From contig OX463781.1 in the NCBI GenBank assembly GCA_949825025.1, positions 48,434,317 to 48,498,316 on the forward strand: DNA of 64,000 nucleotides, in the 5' to 3' direction. Shown here piece after piece: positions 1 to 10,434 of the stretch. The number at the start of each line of letters is the position of its first letter. Position 1 is the stretch's first letter. The notes below the pieces were generated by a model. That model ran no database searches and was not told the DNA's origin. It worked only from the letters and a program-made list of their open reading frames with translations. The translations under genes and the position numbers were made by a program. The stretch is from Siphlonurus alternatus (lineage: Eukaryota; Arthropoda; Insecta; Ephemeroptera; Siphlonuridae).

Positions 1-689
1 TAGAAAATTATTGTAATTTTTTAAAACTTTCACACTGTACTAACGTCATGTAATAATATTTACAAATATAAATGGTGTAATTATAAAAAAAAATACTCGG
101 AGTACAAGTAAGTTGAACCATCAATTTAATAAGAACACTGACAGAGTAGTGTATCAACCAGTACGTTTTTCTGTCAGCACTAAAGCTAATTCACGGCGTG
201 TTCTTTGCAGTCTGAAATATACCTGCAGTCGTGCGTGATCGTAAAATCTTTAATTTTAAAATTATTGTTATTTCGCAATAACTTATTTTTCCTTATGATA
301 AATTCAATTGTAAATCATTTGAATGATTTAATAATAATTAGTATGGCTGAGATGTTTAATCGAGCGTATCATTGAGGAGGAGATTAAGACCGGCATGCAC
401 GTATTGTGACAATAAATCTTTTGTTACCGTAGCTCATATCGAGTGGTTTTAACGTTTTACTTACATCCATTTTTATTTTTTAACTGACTTATTTTTTTTT
501 TAATGTTTTCCTTATTCATGACCTGTGTAATGAATTTTTCCCCGTCTAAATTCATTGCTCTGTAAATATAGTTAAAACAAACAATTGCATGAGGTACAGA
601 GTTAGTCACGAGAGTGGGACAGATTGCTTGAATCTCACTCGTTATGACTACCTCCTAAATCCATGCAAGGTAGGCTGGACACCGGAACT

Positions 690-1045
690 TGCTACTGCTT
701 ACTCACCACGCCCCCTTGTCTGTGACTAAGATGTCTGCACGGGCCTGACTCGTGGGCCTAGAGCCGCCCGGCCCGCTTGCAGTCTATAACTGCCCGGACC
801 TCACTATCTCTCATGTTTTCAATGTTATTTTTTTTTTATTATTCTCAGGGAGAAGAGGAAGAACAAAAAGAATATGCCACGACTTTATAAAATAAAAAGG
901 CACGCATCGAGTAAGCCAAAGTCGAACCACGGACCACGTTACAAAACAGGTTTCACATGATCAGGCCCGGGCGCAGAAGACACCGAGAACGGGCCGGGCA
1001 TAAAAAAATTCGGCCCATGCAGGCCTGTGACTTACTCTGTCCTTG
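690..1045. repeat. GC-rich imperfect inverted repeat, possible MITE or hAT-type derivative
   Basis: The left part (about 718-795) is rich in GGGCCT, GTGGGCC, GCCCGGCCCG. The right part (about 965-1040) carries inverted counterparts (CGGGCCGGGC, GGCCCATG, CAGGCCTGTGACTTA). Both outer ends approach GTCTGTGAC/GTCACAG-like words. GC content is far above the surroundings. Boundaries and class are uncertain. Confidence 0.4.
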
Positions 1046-1611
1046 TCAACCTTTTGTACTTTTTTAAGATCGGCTAAGTAATTTTATTTTACTTAATTCT
1101 CTTTGCCAAACGAAATTTCAAAACGTTCTCTCGGTTTAAATATATAAAGACAAATAACACTATGTTACATTAAGTTAAAAATGAACTTAAAAAGCTGCAT
1201 TTTTTAAAACTTCTTTCTTGTAAAAAATATATATTCCTTTACAAGCACGCAACAATTTGAACCTTGTGGTGTGTACAAGTTGCATAAGTTAACATTAAAA
1301 ACAGCTGTCAATGCAACATTTTTATGTAAGTGCACACCTCTAACCCCATGTAGTTATTTTCCAAAGTAATAACTCGACCGCTCGAGATGCACTCGGGTAT
1401 AATTTTCATTGCATGTTAATGGCGCCAGTGGTGAAAGTGCGCGTGCGTGCCAGCGTTGCTTCGTCCCACGCGTCCCTCACGTTAATAACGAATAATTAAT
1501 CCATTTAGACGTATGTTTCGTGTCAGGACTTGAATTTAGTTGCTCTGAAACGATCACCAACAAATTACCTCACCCACGTTTAACAGCTCTGGTTTAAGAG
1601 TTGCTTGTCAG

Positions 1612-1698
1612 AAAAAAATGTTGGAAGTAACTATACACTTAAACTTAAATATTTAAAAAAAATGTTGGAAGTAACTATACACTTTAACTTAAATATTT
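1612..1698 (+). repeat. 44-bp tandem duplication
   Basis: The segment AAAAAAATGTTGGAAGTAAC followed by an AT-rich remainder occurs twice in a row with one or two differences. A recent local duplication. Confidence 0.9.
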
Positions 1699-3298
1699 TA
1701 ATTACAAATTTTCATATTTTTGGCAGTAAAATGTGGGGATATTCGAGGGAAAAAACACTAAAATAGAATTCTACTTCCAGGATGCATTGAAAATCTTGGC
1801 TTGCTTTCTTGTAATTTCCTCATAAATTGAATTTATTATTGTTTTGAAATTGTTATGCCATGTATAAATATTACCCATATTAAGCATCTTCTATAGAGAT
1901 AAATTAGATAACAAATATTTAAAAAATACCATAACAAATTAAAAAGAAAAATTCCTGTTTTAAAAACATCCTCCTTTACTACGTATCTATAACAACGTAT
2001 ACTCAGAGTAATAACTGGTTTCAATTTTCGTAATAATTTTCCGACGTAGTACTGATTGTTGTCATTACAATTCCTGACCTCTCCAACGTCAGTAGACATC
2101 GCATGACTAAATTTGCATCAGCAATATCTTCAGAGGGACCGCTCACAGGGTAACGTTACATTGTTACAATGTAAGTTTGCATCAGTGTTACCATTGTTGA
2201 TGGACCGTCATGTCACATATCACGGATCACCACACCGTTATAATCCAAGCATGCAACAATACTTTTTTTTATTATAAAGTATATCGGTAAAATATTGATT
2301 TTTATAACTCATATACATAATAAAAATACATTATTTATCGTTAAATTGATATAGTTCAGTTATAAATTAATGAAACGTTAAGATTTCAATTCAATTTATT
2401 TCTTATTTGTTTAATAATTTATAATGATTTATGTAATTGCTTAATTAATTATTACTCATAAAAAAATCTCAGAACACCTTAGAAATTACCTTGTTTATTT
2501 TCTTTAAAAAAATAATTAATCAAAGTAAATTATGACTCCTGTTGTTTTAATAGCTGCAGATAATTTAACTATGGAATACCTCACTAGCTTGTCGCTGTCA
2601 ATAAAATGCTATAAATAATTTTTGTGACGTCACAGTCTCTCATTAAAAAAAATGAAAAAAGCGAAGGCTGCATGGAATTGAGCGCAAGCACATTGTCAAT
2701 TGTTTTTTCACATGTGTACCTCTGATTTCGCAATGATGAGGGCGTGAACAAACACTGAAAGATGAGAGGACATTAAAGTTATCCAGATTTACATATTATG
2801 TACATTAATGTTGATATGAAGGAATTTAATTGCAACACGCCGCCATTAATTTTGTCCAGCTGCAGAAGGGACAGGAAAATTAATTGCCATGCTGCAGCAC
2901 GCTTGTATCATAAAAATTATCATCAGGCTACTGCAGTTCGCTCTCAGACAAAAATTAATATATGCACATAAAATATCACTAAGAATTTGATATAATTTAT
3001 CATTGATTTAACTTTAATATTGTAATCCCAACAATAAATTATATTATTTTTAAATAGAAAGTTCATGACACATTACAAAATTAATTGAACGGACATTATT
3101 TGTTGTACGAATATTAATAACAAAATGACGTGTATAAAAAAGAGGATTGCATCTTCCTAAACGACCATTCTAACCAAAGTTTCCAAAATCCCCCCAGTTA
3201 TAGTAGGAGAGTGTTGAGATGGGTATGGTTTTTGGGACCTACAAGAAGTTTGAAGTTCAATAAAAAGTCACTCTTGACTCTTGAAAAAGATGCTCACG

Positions 3299-3306
3299 GT
3301 ATATAA
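3299..3306 (+). promoter_or_regulatory. TATA-like box upstream of the signal-peptide exon
   Basis: TATATAAA lies about 30 bp upstream of 3334, the spacing expected if transcription begins near 3330. A second TATAAAAAA tract lies near 3132. In AT-rich DNA such words are common by chance, so this only offers an alternative to reading 3331-3333 as a splice acceptor. Confidence 0.25.
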
Positions 3307-3333
3307 AATAATATTATTTTTCTATTTAAACAG

Positions 3334-3564
3334 AGCTGAAGATACGATCAGAGCGTTGACCTGGTTCATTACCGGGTGCTCCGGATCTCTCCGCATACTA
3401 ACAGCTGATTTTATCTCCGCACGAAGGGCAGCCGTGCCAATCCTCCTCCCGCTCGCTGTGTGCGTGCAGTGATCTCCTTGCGTCTCAAGCTCCATATGAC
3501 GCAATGAATCTGCATTTCACACCTGCCGTGGTTCTCACATTTTTATCAGTACATACCAATCAAG
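3334..3564 (+). CDS. Probable first coding exon: 5' UTR plus signal peptide, ending at a phase-1 splice donor (partial)
   Basis: The segment is clearly GC-richer than its flanks. It is preceded by a pyrimidine-rich tract and AAACAG (3328-3333), usable as a splice acceptor. The ATG at 3504-3506 has G at -3. Twenty codons follow (3504-3563): N-terminal MNLHF, then a hydrophobic core PAVVLTFLSV, then a polar HTNQ. This is the n/h/c layout of a secretory signal peptide. The frame then meets AAG|GTAATC at 3564/3565, a plausible donor leaving a phase-1 intron, as is common after signal-peptide exons of extracellular-domain proteins. Unspliced, the frame stops nine codons later. A TATATAAA at about 3299-3306 lies 30 bp upstream of the exon's 5' edge, so that edge could instead be a transcription start. 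Downstream exons were not recognised; the protein family is unknown. Confidence 0.5.
3496..3507 (+). promoter_or_regulatory. Minimal upstream ORF overlapping the signal-peptide start codon
   Basis: An ATG at 3496 opens a three-codon ORF (ATG ACG CAA TGA). Its stop TGA at 3505-3507 overlaps the main ATG (3504-3506) as ATGA. Such an overlap can lower initiation at the main start or support termination-reinitiation. It matters only if the predicted exon is real. Confidence 0.35.
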
Positions 3565-4540
3565 GTAATCTACTCCAGGAAATACTTTAAATTGCAAGTT
3601 TTACATAGCTTTACTTTGCTTACAATTTGAATTTATAATGTTATATATATAGAATAAAATAATATGTAATCAATATAATACTATGTACGTTATATACTAA
3701 ACTGCAGTGACTTTAAATTCAATCCTTCGATAATTATTTCATATCGAGACTTCAAATGCTATGTAATTTAAATTGTCAGATTTTCTAATTTCAATGTTGT
3801 GTTTAAAAAATATGCAAACATTTTTTGATCACATATACGTGAATTTGCTAAAGAGATTTCCTTTTTTATGCCAAGAATTAATGTTTTGATTATACTGATA
3901 AATAAGTAGAGTAAAACACATAAAAACAACATTACTTTTTATGTAAAAGTGAATTTAAATATTAAAAATTGGGTTAAAAGTGTTATCACGTAAATTTCTG
4001 CATGAATTTGACGAAAAGAGAAAATCGTTGATTTAAACTGCAAGAGCATGGACCTTAACGTGATGAGGTGTGACGAGAGATCGCAAAGATGCATCCAACT
4101 GCAGCAGTAATAAATTTAACATGTGAACTAAACACTATAATTTTACGTATCATTGAAATAGCTAAATTTAGATCTAAAAACGCTCATATTTTACATTTAT
4201 TTCCTACAGTTTTGTAATATAAATGGTAATAACTTGAAAATTATACACAAACGTAAAATTTATGAAACATCATCATGTCACGAACACGGTGAAATATGTT
4301 ATTAATAAATAAAAACGTTGAAATATAAATTGAAGCATTATCTTGATTGAAAAATATGTTCTATTATTTACAACTAAAAACTTGTTATGTTATGCAGTTT
4401 AATAAAGTAGTGTACATCAATATATTATGCATCGCACACTGGGAAATTCATGAGTTTATCAAGATTATCAAATTGAGACATTTTATGTGACACAGTAAAG
4501 TAATGCATATTACGTAGAATGCATAAAACAATTGCAAAAG

Positions 4541-4836
4541 ACTATCGACCTCAACATTTTTTATTTCAAAAATGGAGATGACATACTCTGATTTTTTTCA
4601 GATTTTATAGAGAGCAGGAAGCAGTGCTAAAAAGTTTTGCCGAGGTCGGGTTTGAACCCACGCTCCTTTTAGATCCTACCCTTTTATTAAGAGAGGCGTC
4701 ACTTTTTTCTGCACTTTCAATAATTTTTTAAAAATAATTCCCGCGGACTCCAAAAAATCTGAAAAAAATCAGAGTATAGCATAACTTTGCACCCTCTATT
4801 TATTTCTGCAATAAAAAAATTTGAGGTCGATACTCC
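4541..4836 (-). mobile_element. Inverted-repeat element with an internal tRNA-like box, copy 1
   Basis: The ends ACTATCGACCTCAA and TTGAGGTCGATACTCC are inverted. Inside each end, TACTCTGATTTTTTTCAGAT and its near complement are inverted again, giving terminal repeats of about 90 bp. On the minus strand the centre carries GGGTTCAAACCC followed by GACCTCG, resembling the T-arm/B-box of a tRNA. No open frame. The second copy is at 31988-32330 in the other orientation. Confidence 0.75.
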
Positions 4837-5779
4837 ATTAATTTTCTCTAGTTGCGATTTTTTTTTGTTGTTTTCTTCACACGAACATTATTTTAAATAT
4901 TTAACTTTCTTCAACTAAACTGCAGCAACGGTAATTTAGAATTTATTAATGCTGAAAGTATTGCCTACCTTGCAGGCGTTGAACATTAAAATCATGTATC
5001 GACTTTTGAAATTACTTTTGACGTGAAACCAAGTGATGTGTTCAAAATTCAATATCCAACATGATTTTGTGACGTGGGGAGAATGATTTTGTGATGCACG
5101 GTGACACGTCACGATCACGTGACCAGTTGGTTGCGCAAGGTATGCAAATGATCTGTGGAGAAGCAGTAGCGCACAAACCGCATTCCAGTCTCTCTTTAGT
5201 ATAATGAAGACTATATACATGGCACTCGCCTGTGTAATAATCGCAAAAAAATTACTTCAGTATCCAGTTCACTTAACGTTATGACGCAACTGTGTTTATG
5301 AACCAGCAATAAAACTTAAAAGCTGCAACTTAACTTTATAAAGTTGAATGACTTGGAATTATTTTGATAGTTATTTTGTAATAGCAATTATTTTTATTAA
5401 CAATTCTTCCATATCTTAATATAATCTGAATATTCAGTATACGTTTTAATTTGAGCAATTAAATTATTGAGACATGATTTTTACTGAGAGATTCAAAATA
5501 GTATATTTTTAATTTATATTTAACCTATTTTAAATGATTTAAAAAATCCTCTCCAGTTAAAAATAAGCATGCATTATTATGTAAACTACTGGAACAGGTT
5601 GGTCCAACCCCGTGAAGAGCTCTCGGCACGCGGTGGTGGGACCACCCGCCATGACCTGAGAGCCACCTTGCAAGCGACACTGACACCTGATAGTGTAACA
5701 AGCCTCAGTAAAAACCAGTGCATGCCTCAATTATTACGGGGGGAACTTTGAGGGCTCCAATGTCATGACCAGCTGCCAC

Positions 5780-5855
5780 TAAACAATTATATTATATTAA
5801 AATTCTGCAATAGTAAGTTATATTATATTATATGTTACATTAAAATTCTGCAATA
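5780..5855 (+). repeat. Short tandem duplication around ATTAAAATTCTGCAATA
   Basis: The word TTAAAATTCTGCAATA is repeated about 45 bp apart, each time preceded by TATATTATAT-like sequence. Confidence 0.7.
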
Positions 5856-6427
5856 TGAGAGGTCAGCACAAGTACCGCAAAGATTTAAAATATTACATTC
5901 CATAAAAATAACGAGGAAATGATTTCTTTCTTATTATGTTTGATTTGCAACGGTTTGGCAGGATGACAGGAGGAGATAAACATCTGATCACTTCCAACTT
6001 TCAGGTCTAAAATATCTTCCAGACATGCGTTGCTAATATTAGCAGCCAGGTTACAGAAATAATCGATACCTTCAGTCCGGCACGATGTATCGAAGAGTAG
6101 CGAATTATTACATCAAAAATAATTGGTAACGGATCGTTAATTTATAATAATATATTTTATTTTGTATATAAATCTTTATATAAAATATATTATTTATATA
6201 AACGTTCAATTATTAAGATATCAAAATAATATTGTATCCAATTATGGTATTGAGGAATTTAGTACCACAATGTATATATCAAAGTACCGTTTTGCATTGT
6301 TTGATAGACAGTACATGTTCGCCAATTAGATCAATTTTCTGTAAACAAACTTCACATTCGGGATTATATTTAATGTGGGGTGAACAATTGGCCGGCAAAT
6401 TGATTCTTTCCGAGTCCCAACAATGAG

Positions 6428-6448
6428 AGGTCACGTGACCTCTGACCT
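6428..6448. promoter_or_regulatory. Composite nuclear-receptor element (IR2 + DR1) with a CACGTG E-box
   Basis: AGGTCA (6428-6433), two bases, TGACCT (6436-6441), one base, TGACCT (6443-6448). The first pair is an inverted repeat spaced 2 and encloses CACGTG; the last pair is a direct repeat spaced 1, the layout bound by RXR/USP- or HNF4-type receptors. Function is inferred. Confidence 0.4.
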
Positions 6449-7617
6449 CAGACAGTTGATCGACGTATTGAACGTGGTTTACTAGTGGCGGAACGAAACA
6501 TGCAATTCAGAGCTTTCGGGGGGAACATTATTTTGAAGCAGAAAAAATTAAGTTCAATATTTGAACATGACGGGTCATTTGATTATTAAATGGTACTCAT
6601 GAATATTACAGTTTATTAATTGTAAGTCAAGTGTGTGCTTAGATGTTCTATTGAAATGAACAAAACAAAATTTAAATTCAAATTAAAATTTTGAATTTAA
6701 AGAACTTTTTGCATGCTAAAATTACATTTTTTAATTATACTGTGTAATAAAATAGCACACACAAAATAGGTCACATTCCAGCACTGACCCCCTTAATTTT
6801 GCAATTAACACTCACATTGAAGCAGCACAGATCCAACCTTCCACACGAACGATAAGAACACTGTGGCTTTGTAACTCGAGATACTGTATGCAAGTTAGGC
6901 CCACCCGCAGTCTCGTGCCCAAGGATCAAAATGTCGGGTCGCGGAGTGCGAGATTGAACCTTCCGTACCTGTGTGCGTCACGTCTGAGCAAATATTGGCG
7001 CTCGATGACTCATTAGGCCACTGATGTTACCTTGGGAGTGTTGTTGCAGTAACTTCAATTACATTTATTTTACAACTGCATTATAAAAAGATCTCGATAA
7101 GTCGTAAATTAATAAACTACTGCTGTTTAATGCAGCGAGAGTTATTACTCACTTCATATCAACTGTTGTAAATTATATGAAAATGATAAGAAAATAAATT
7201 AACTTTGTAGAATTGACATAAATTTCAATAAATATTAACGTTACTTTGGAGCAGTAAAAAGGACGATAAAAAAATTCAAAAAAAAATTCAAAATATTTTT
7301 ATTAATTCCATTTCTCCTACAATCATAATATCAATACATGATATATGTTTAGGTTTTTAGGACAAGTCAATAGTAACTAGCTAAGCTGTAAAAAGACAAT
7401 TACACTATTATATAACATTAAAAACAAAAAATCAATTAACAATGATATCATTAAAGTCATAGTCCAAGTATTTCTGCACACTATAAAAGCACTTGTCAAT
7501 TAACATTTTTTTCACAGCTGTTTGAAATAATTTCACATTTCCAATACATTTAATCTTACTTGGTAACTTATTATATAATCGGAGGCAGCTAAGAAACGGA
7601 CCGTTCTTGTACATATT

Positions 7618-7916
7618 GAGGGGGATTCAAAAAAACTTATCCGCGAGACTTGGCCGGCGGATAACTTGTCCACATTCTAGTCTGGATAACCTAAATACTT
7701 GGCCGCGCAGACAAGTATAAGGCTGGACAAGGGTTTGGATACGTCGGTCTGGACAAAAGTCATTTGGCCAAGCCTGTTGGCTAAAGTCCCGCGGACAACT
7801 AACCGCGCGGCTAAGTCTCGTGGACAAATCTCCCACCTGGATAAAGTTTTTAATTACGCCGCCATCTTGGATTACGTGTTAAATATGGAGGTAATTGGAT
7901 CTACATATATGATGAT
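7618..7916 (+). repeat. Left terminal inverted repeat of the 1.5-kb element
   Basis: Pairs with 8824-9121 on the opposite strand, with only scattered mismatches and small indels. It is markedly GC-richer than the flanking DNA and contains the recurrent GGACAA and CGCGG words. Confidence 0.85.
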
Positions 7917-8823
7917 TCATTGCTAATTTATTGAACAACTGTGTTCAAATTTGATTAAATATCAATTTGTGTAGTTTGCATAAGACATAGGAAAATTAGT
8001 TTTAAACATTTAGCGCTTATATTCAATGTTTACCTCCCCCCGCTCCCCCTTTTCTACATCATCATGATCATCAGCAAGCCTCGCCCTCTTTGTTAGCACA
8101 CATTTTGTTATGCTCATTTTTCAATAATTAGACGATTAATACCTGATATTTTTGTCTATAATTGCTCAAGGCCAGCCCAAGAATACACTACTCTATGACA
8201 TTTCATAAAGGTAAGTGAAATATCTAACGTTAAATTGCTTAATTTGACGAGTTATGATAGCTCTATGATATGATACCATTCATCCGTAATTTTCTGATAC
8301 TTCATCTGCGAATTTTTGATACTTTTATTACATATTTAAACACGAACAGTTATTAAAAATAAAGCTCTTTTTAAGTTAATAATTAGTCTGGAAGCATTTA
8401 ATTAAGGAGTATGAACTCCTGTATGTTAAAAATAAGTAAATGAGGCAAACAGAAAATGAACTAAAATCAAGGAGGTTGAAATCAAGCCCTCAAATGTCGT
8501 CAAAATAAGCAATTTTCTAATGGATATTTCACGTACCGTCATTAATTGTAATAGAGTATTATCATATGATAATAAAAACCCATTATTTAATCCAAATATT
8601 GGGTATAAGGTATAAATTTATTGAAAAAAAAAAACGTGGGTTATTCAGCGAGGCTCGATGAATTTATTATTATGCCACCAGCGCCTCGCACAGAACGGGA
8701 AATTAGAGAAATATAACAAAAAATGTTAAAAGCGCCAAAAATTTTAAACCATGTCACCCCAATAATAATAAGATTGAAATGACATTAATTTTAAACACAA
8801 TGTTTACGTAATATAATATAAAA

Positions 8824-9121
8824 TCACGATATATGGCGGTCCAATTATCACCGTATTTAACACGTAATCCAAGATGGCGGCGTAATTAAAAACCTTATCC
8901 AGGTGGGAGATTTGTCCACGAGACTTAGCCGCGCGGTTAGTTGTCCGCGGGACTTCAGCCAACAGGCTTGGCCAAATGACTTTTGTCCAGACCGACATAT
9001 CCAAACCCTTGTCCAGCCTTATACTTGTCCGCGCGGCTAAGTATTTAGGCTATCCAGACTAGAACGTGGACAAGTTATCCGCCGGCCAAGTCTCACGGAT
9101 AAGTCTTTTTGAATCCCCCTC
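8824..9121 (-). repeat. Right terminal inverted repeat of the 1.5-kb element
   Basis: Inverted partner of 7618-7916. It keeps the same order of GCGCGG and GGACAA words and the same inner boundary near the GCCGCCATCTTGG word. Confidence 0.85.
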
Positions 9122-9838
9122 ATTAAGTCTGCACCATTTGGGTGCTATCACATGTTTTAAGTTTCTTGTATTATGACCATGATTTACTTCATGCTGTTTA
9201 AAAACATCCATATTCTTTTTAACATAGCTTACACTTTCAAAGATAAGAATACTTGGCAGTGTCAAAATTTCATTATTTTTAAATAGATTTATACAAGAAT
9301 ACCTCCTCTTTACAAAATACATGAGACGTATTACTTTTTTCTGTAGTTTAAACAGTCTATTAAAATCAGGAGAATATCCCCAACAAATGATGCCATATTT
9401 CAAAAGTGAATAAAAATTTGAGTAGTATAAAGTTTTTAAACATTCAACTTCACATTCATGCCTCAGTTCACCAATAGCAAAAATTACTGAGGAGAGTTTT
9501 TTTGCAATATAGTCTATATGATCTATCCATCTCAAATTTTCATCAACAATTAATTATACCCAAGAATTTTGTATTGTTTTTAAGTGTGATATATTGATCA
9601 GCTGCAGAAACTGATGTGATTGTTGAGTTTTTATTTTTAATATTCTGAAACTGCAAAATTTCTGTTTTATTGACATTAAGTATTAAACCAAGATTATTAA
9701 AATAAACTTTAACCTTTTCAATTGAACTTATTATGTTATTTATGAGTACATTATTATTTTCACCAGTTATTTTTAAATTAGAATCATCAGCATATTCCAC
9801 AGACATACAGTTGCTGTGATCTATAATTAAAGGCAAAT

Positions 9839-9955
9839 AACTATAGGATAACTATAGGATCTATATAACTATATAACTATATAACTATAGTTACTATAAC
9901 TATATAACTATATAACTAATAACTATATAACTATATATAAGTATATAACTATAGG
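9839..9955. repeat. (TAACTATA)n satellite tract
   Basis: About 115 bp built almost wholly of TAACTATA/TATAACTA units with small variants. It directly adjoins the truncated 5' end of the LINE fragment. Shorter relatives of the word occur near 13988-14030 and 38386. Confidence 0.9.
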
Positions 9956-10055
9956 AATTGTAAAACTTTCCATATAAAAGTGATCTCAGATTCTGTGTAT
10001 TAAAGAAAGAAAACATAATATTATCCAGATCACGGCAGAGGTGCAGGTATATTGC

Positions 10056-10308
10056 ATATCGTCCCTCGTCCGGAACAATGAGCTATTTGCCTTCCATGAT
10101 TTTGCTGCAATAATGAGCTATCTGCTATTTCAGGTGAGCGCAATTATATGAGCTGTAAATCAGTATAAAATAAAGCTCATTTTTGCGCTCACCTGAAATA
10201 GCAGATAGCTCATTATTGCAACGAAACCATGATAGACAGATTGATAGCTCATTATTGCAACGAAATCATGATAGACAGATAGCTATTATTGAGGACGAGG
10301 GACGATAT
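10056..10308. mobile_element. Palindromic foldback/MITE-type element
   Basis: Both ends carry ATATCGTCCCTCGTCC and its complement, and nearly the entire 253 bp folds back on itself. The inner arms TTCAGGTGAGCGCAA and TTGCGCTCACCTGAA are perfect. The right arm holds a 39-bp tandem duplication (10204-10242 and 10243-10281) with no counterpart in the left arm. No coding capacity. A target duplication could not be fixed. Confidence 0.8.
10204..10281 (+). repeat. 39-bp tandem duplication inside the palindromic element
   Basis: Two copies start at 10204 and 10243 and differ by one internal base (ACGAAACC versus ACGAAATC); the second copy also ends one base short. Each contains GATAGCTCATTATTG. Confidence 0.9.
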
Positions 10309-10416
10309 ACTTCAGAATAGTGAAAAAGAACGATTCCTTGGAATAGTTTAACTTTCCACATAAATTCCGTGTTCTGACGAGGGACAAGGTGCGAGATGGG
10401 AGGTGCGAAATGCGGG

Positions 10417-10434
10417 AGGTCACGACAGAGGTCA
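10417..10434 (+). promoter_or_regulatory. DR6 pair of AGGTCA half-sites
   Basis: Two exact AGGTCA words, six bases apart, in a GC-rich islet (10370-10510) beside the palindromic element. Confidence 0.25.

Larger units (their letters stand above)
1..3333. other. AT-rich non-coding stretch
   Basis: Apart from the GC-rich inverted repeat (690-1045), the tandem duplication (1612) and a CRE (2625-2632) I see no gene. The 87-codon minus-strand frame at 1836-2099 has no family features. Confidence 0.6.
3565..7264. other. Non-coding stretch, possibly intronic to the signal-peptide exon
   Basis: Holds the tRNA-box element, the IR2/DR1 site and GC-richer islets at 5600-5750 and 6890-7000 without convincing coding. 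A TCACGTGACC motif lies at about 5113. Confidence 0.55.
7618..9121. mobile_element. Non-autonomous DNA transposon with ~300-bp terminal inverted repeats, inserted in the LINE
   Basis: The ends are GAGGGGGATTCAAAAA at 7618 and its complement ending CCCCCTC at 9121. Left arm 7618-about 7916 and right arm about 8824-9121 are imperfect inverted repeats along their whole length. ATT flanks both sides (7615-7617 and 9122-9124), a 3-bp target-site duplication. Within each arm short words recur in both orientations (forms of GCGCGGCTAAGT, CGCGGACAA, TTGGCC, GGACAAGT), like subterminal transposase-binding repeats. The interior (7917-8823) is AT-rich with no transposase frame. Arm-derived open frames (7627-7926 and 8804-9120) are by-products of the repeats. 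A 3-bp duplication occurs in PIF/Harbinger and a few other superfamilies; I do not assign one. Confidence 0.85.
7430..9836 (-). pseudogene. 5'-truncated non-LTR retrotransposon (LINE, jockey/CR1-like) reverse transcriptase, frameshifted and split by a transposon
   Basis: Reading the minus strand, the first piece (9836-9543) carries the RT catalytic motif YADD, then a motif like LILNVNKTEILQF and TKFLGI, the palm/thumb order of non-LTR RTs. The frame breaks near 9549; the next frame (about 9546-9123) carries LRWIDHI, LKYGIICWGYS, FKLQKKVIRLMY and an HNTRN motif, typical of the RT C-terminal region. The third piece (7614-7432) carries LYNKLPSKIK and a Lys-rich end ending in a stop at about 7432. 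Between pieces two and three sits a 1.5-kb inverted-repeat element. The N-terminal RT, endonuclease and ORF1 are missing. An A/T-rich tail around 7265-7310 may be the 3' end. This is a dead copy; clade assignment is tentative. Confidence 0.85.

Noticed and set aside
7627..7926. Overlapping frames in both arms of the 1.5-kb element (also 8804-9004), giving near-identical peptides
   Set aside because: They are read from the inverted repeats; no transposase or other protein motif is present.
8209..8217. Consensus donor AAG|GTAAGTGA inside the 1.5-kb element
   Set aside because: No acceptor or coding frame accompanies it; it lies in transposon interior sequence.
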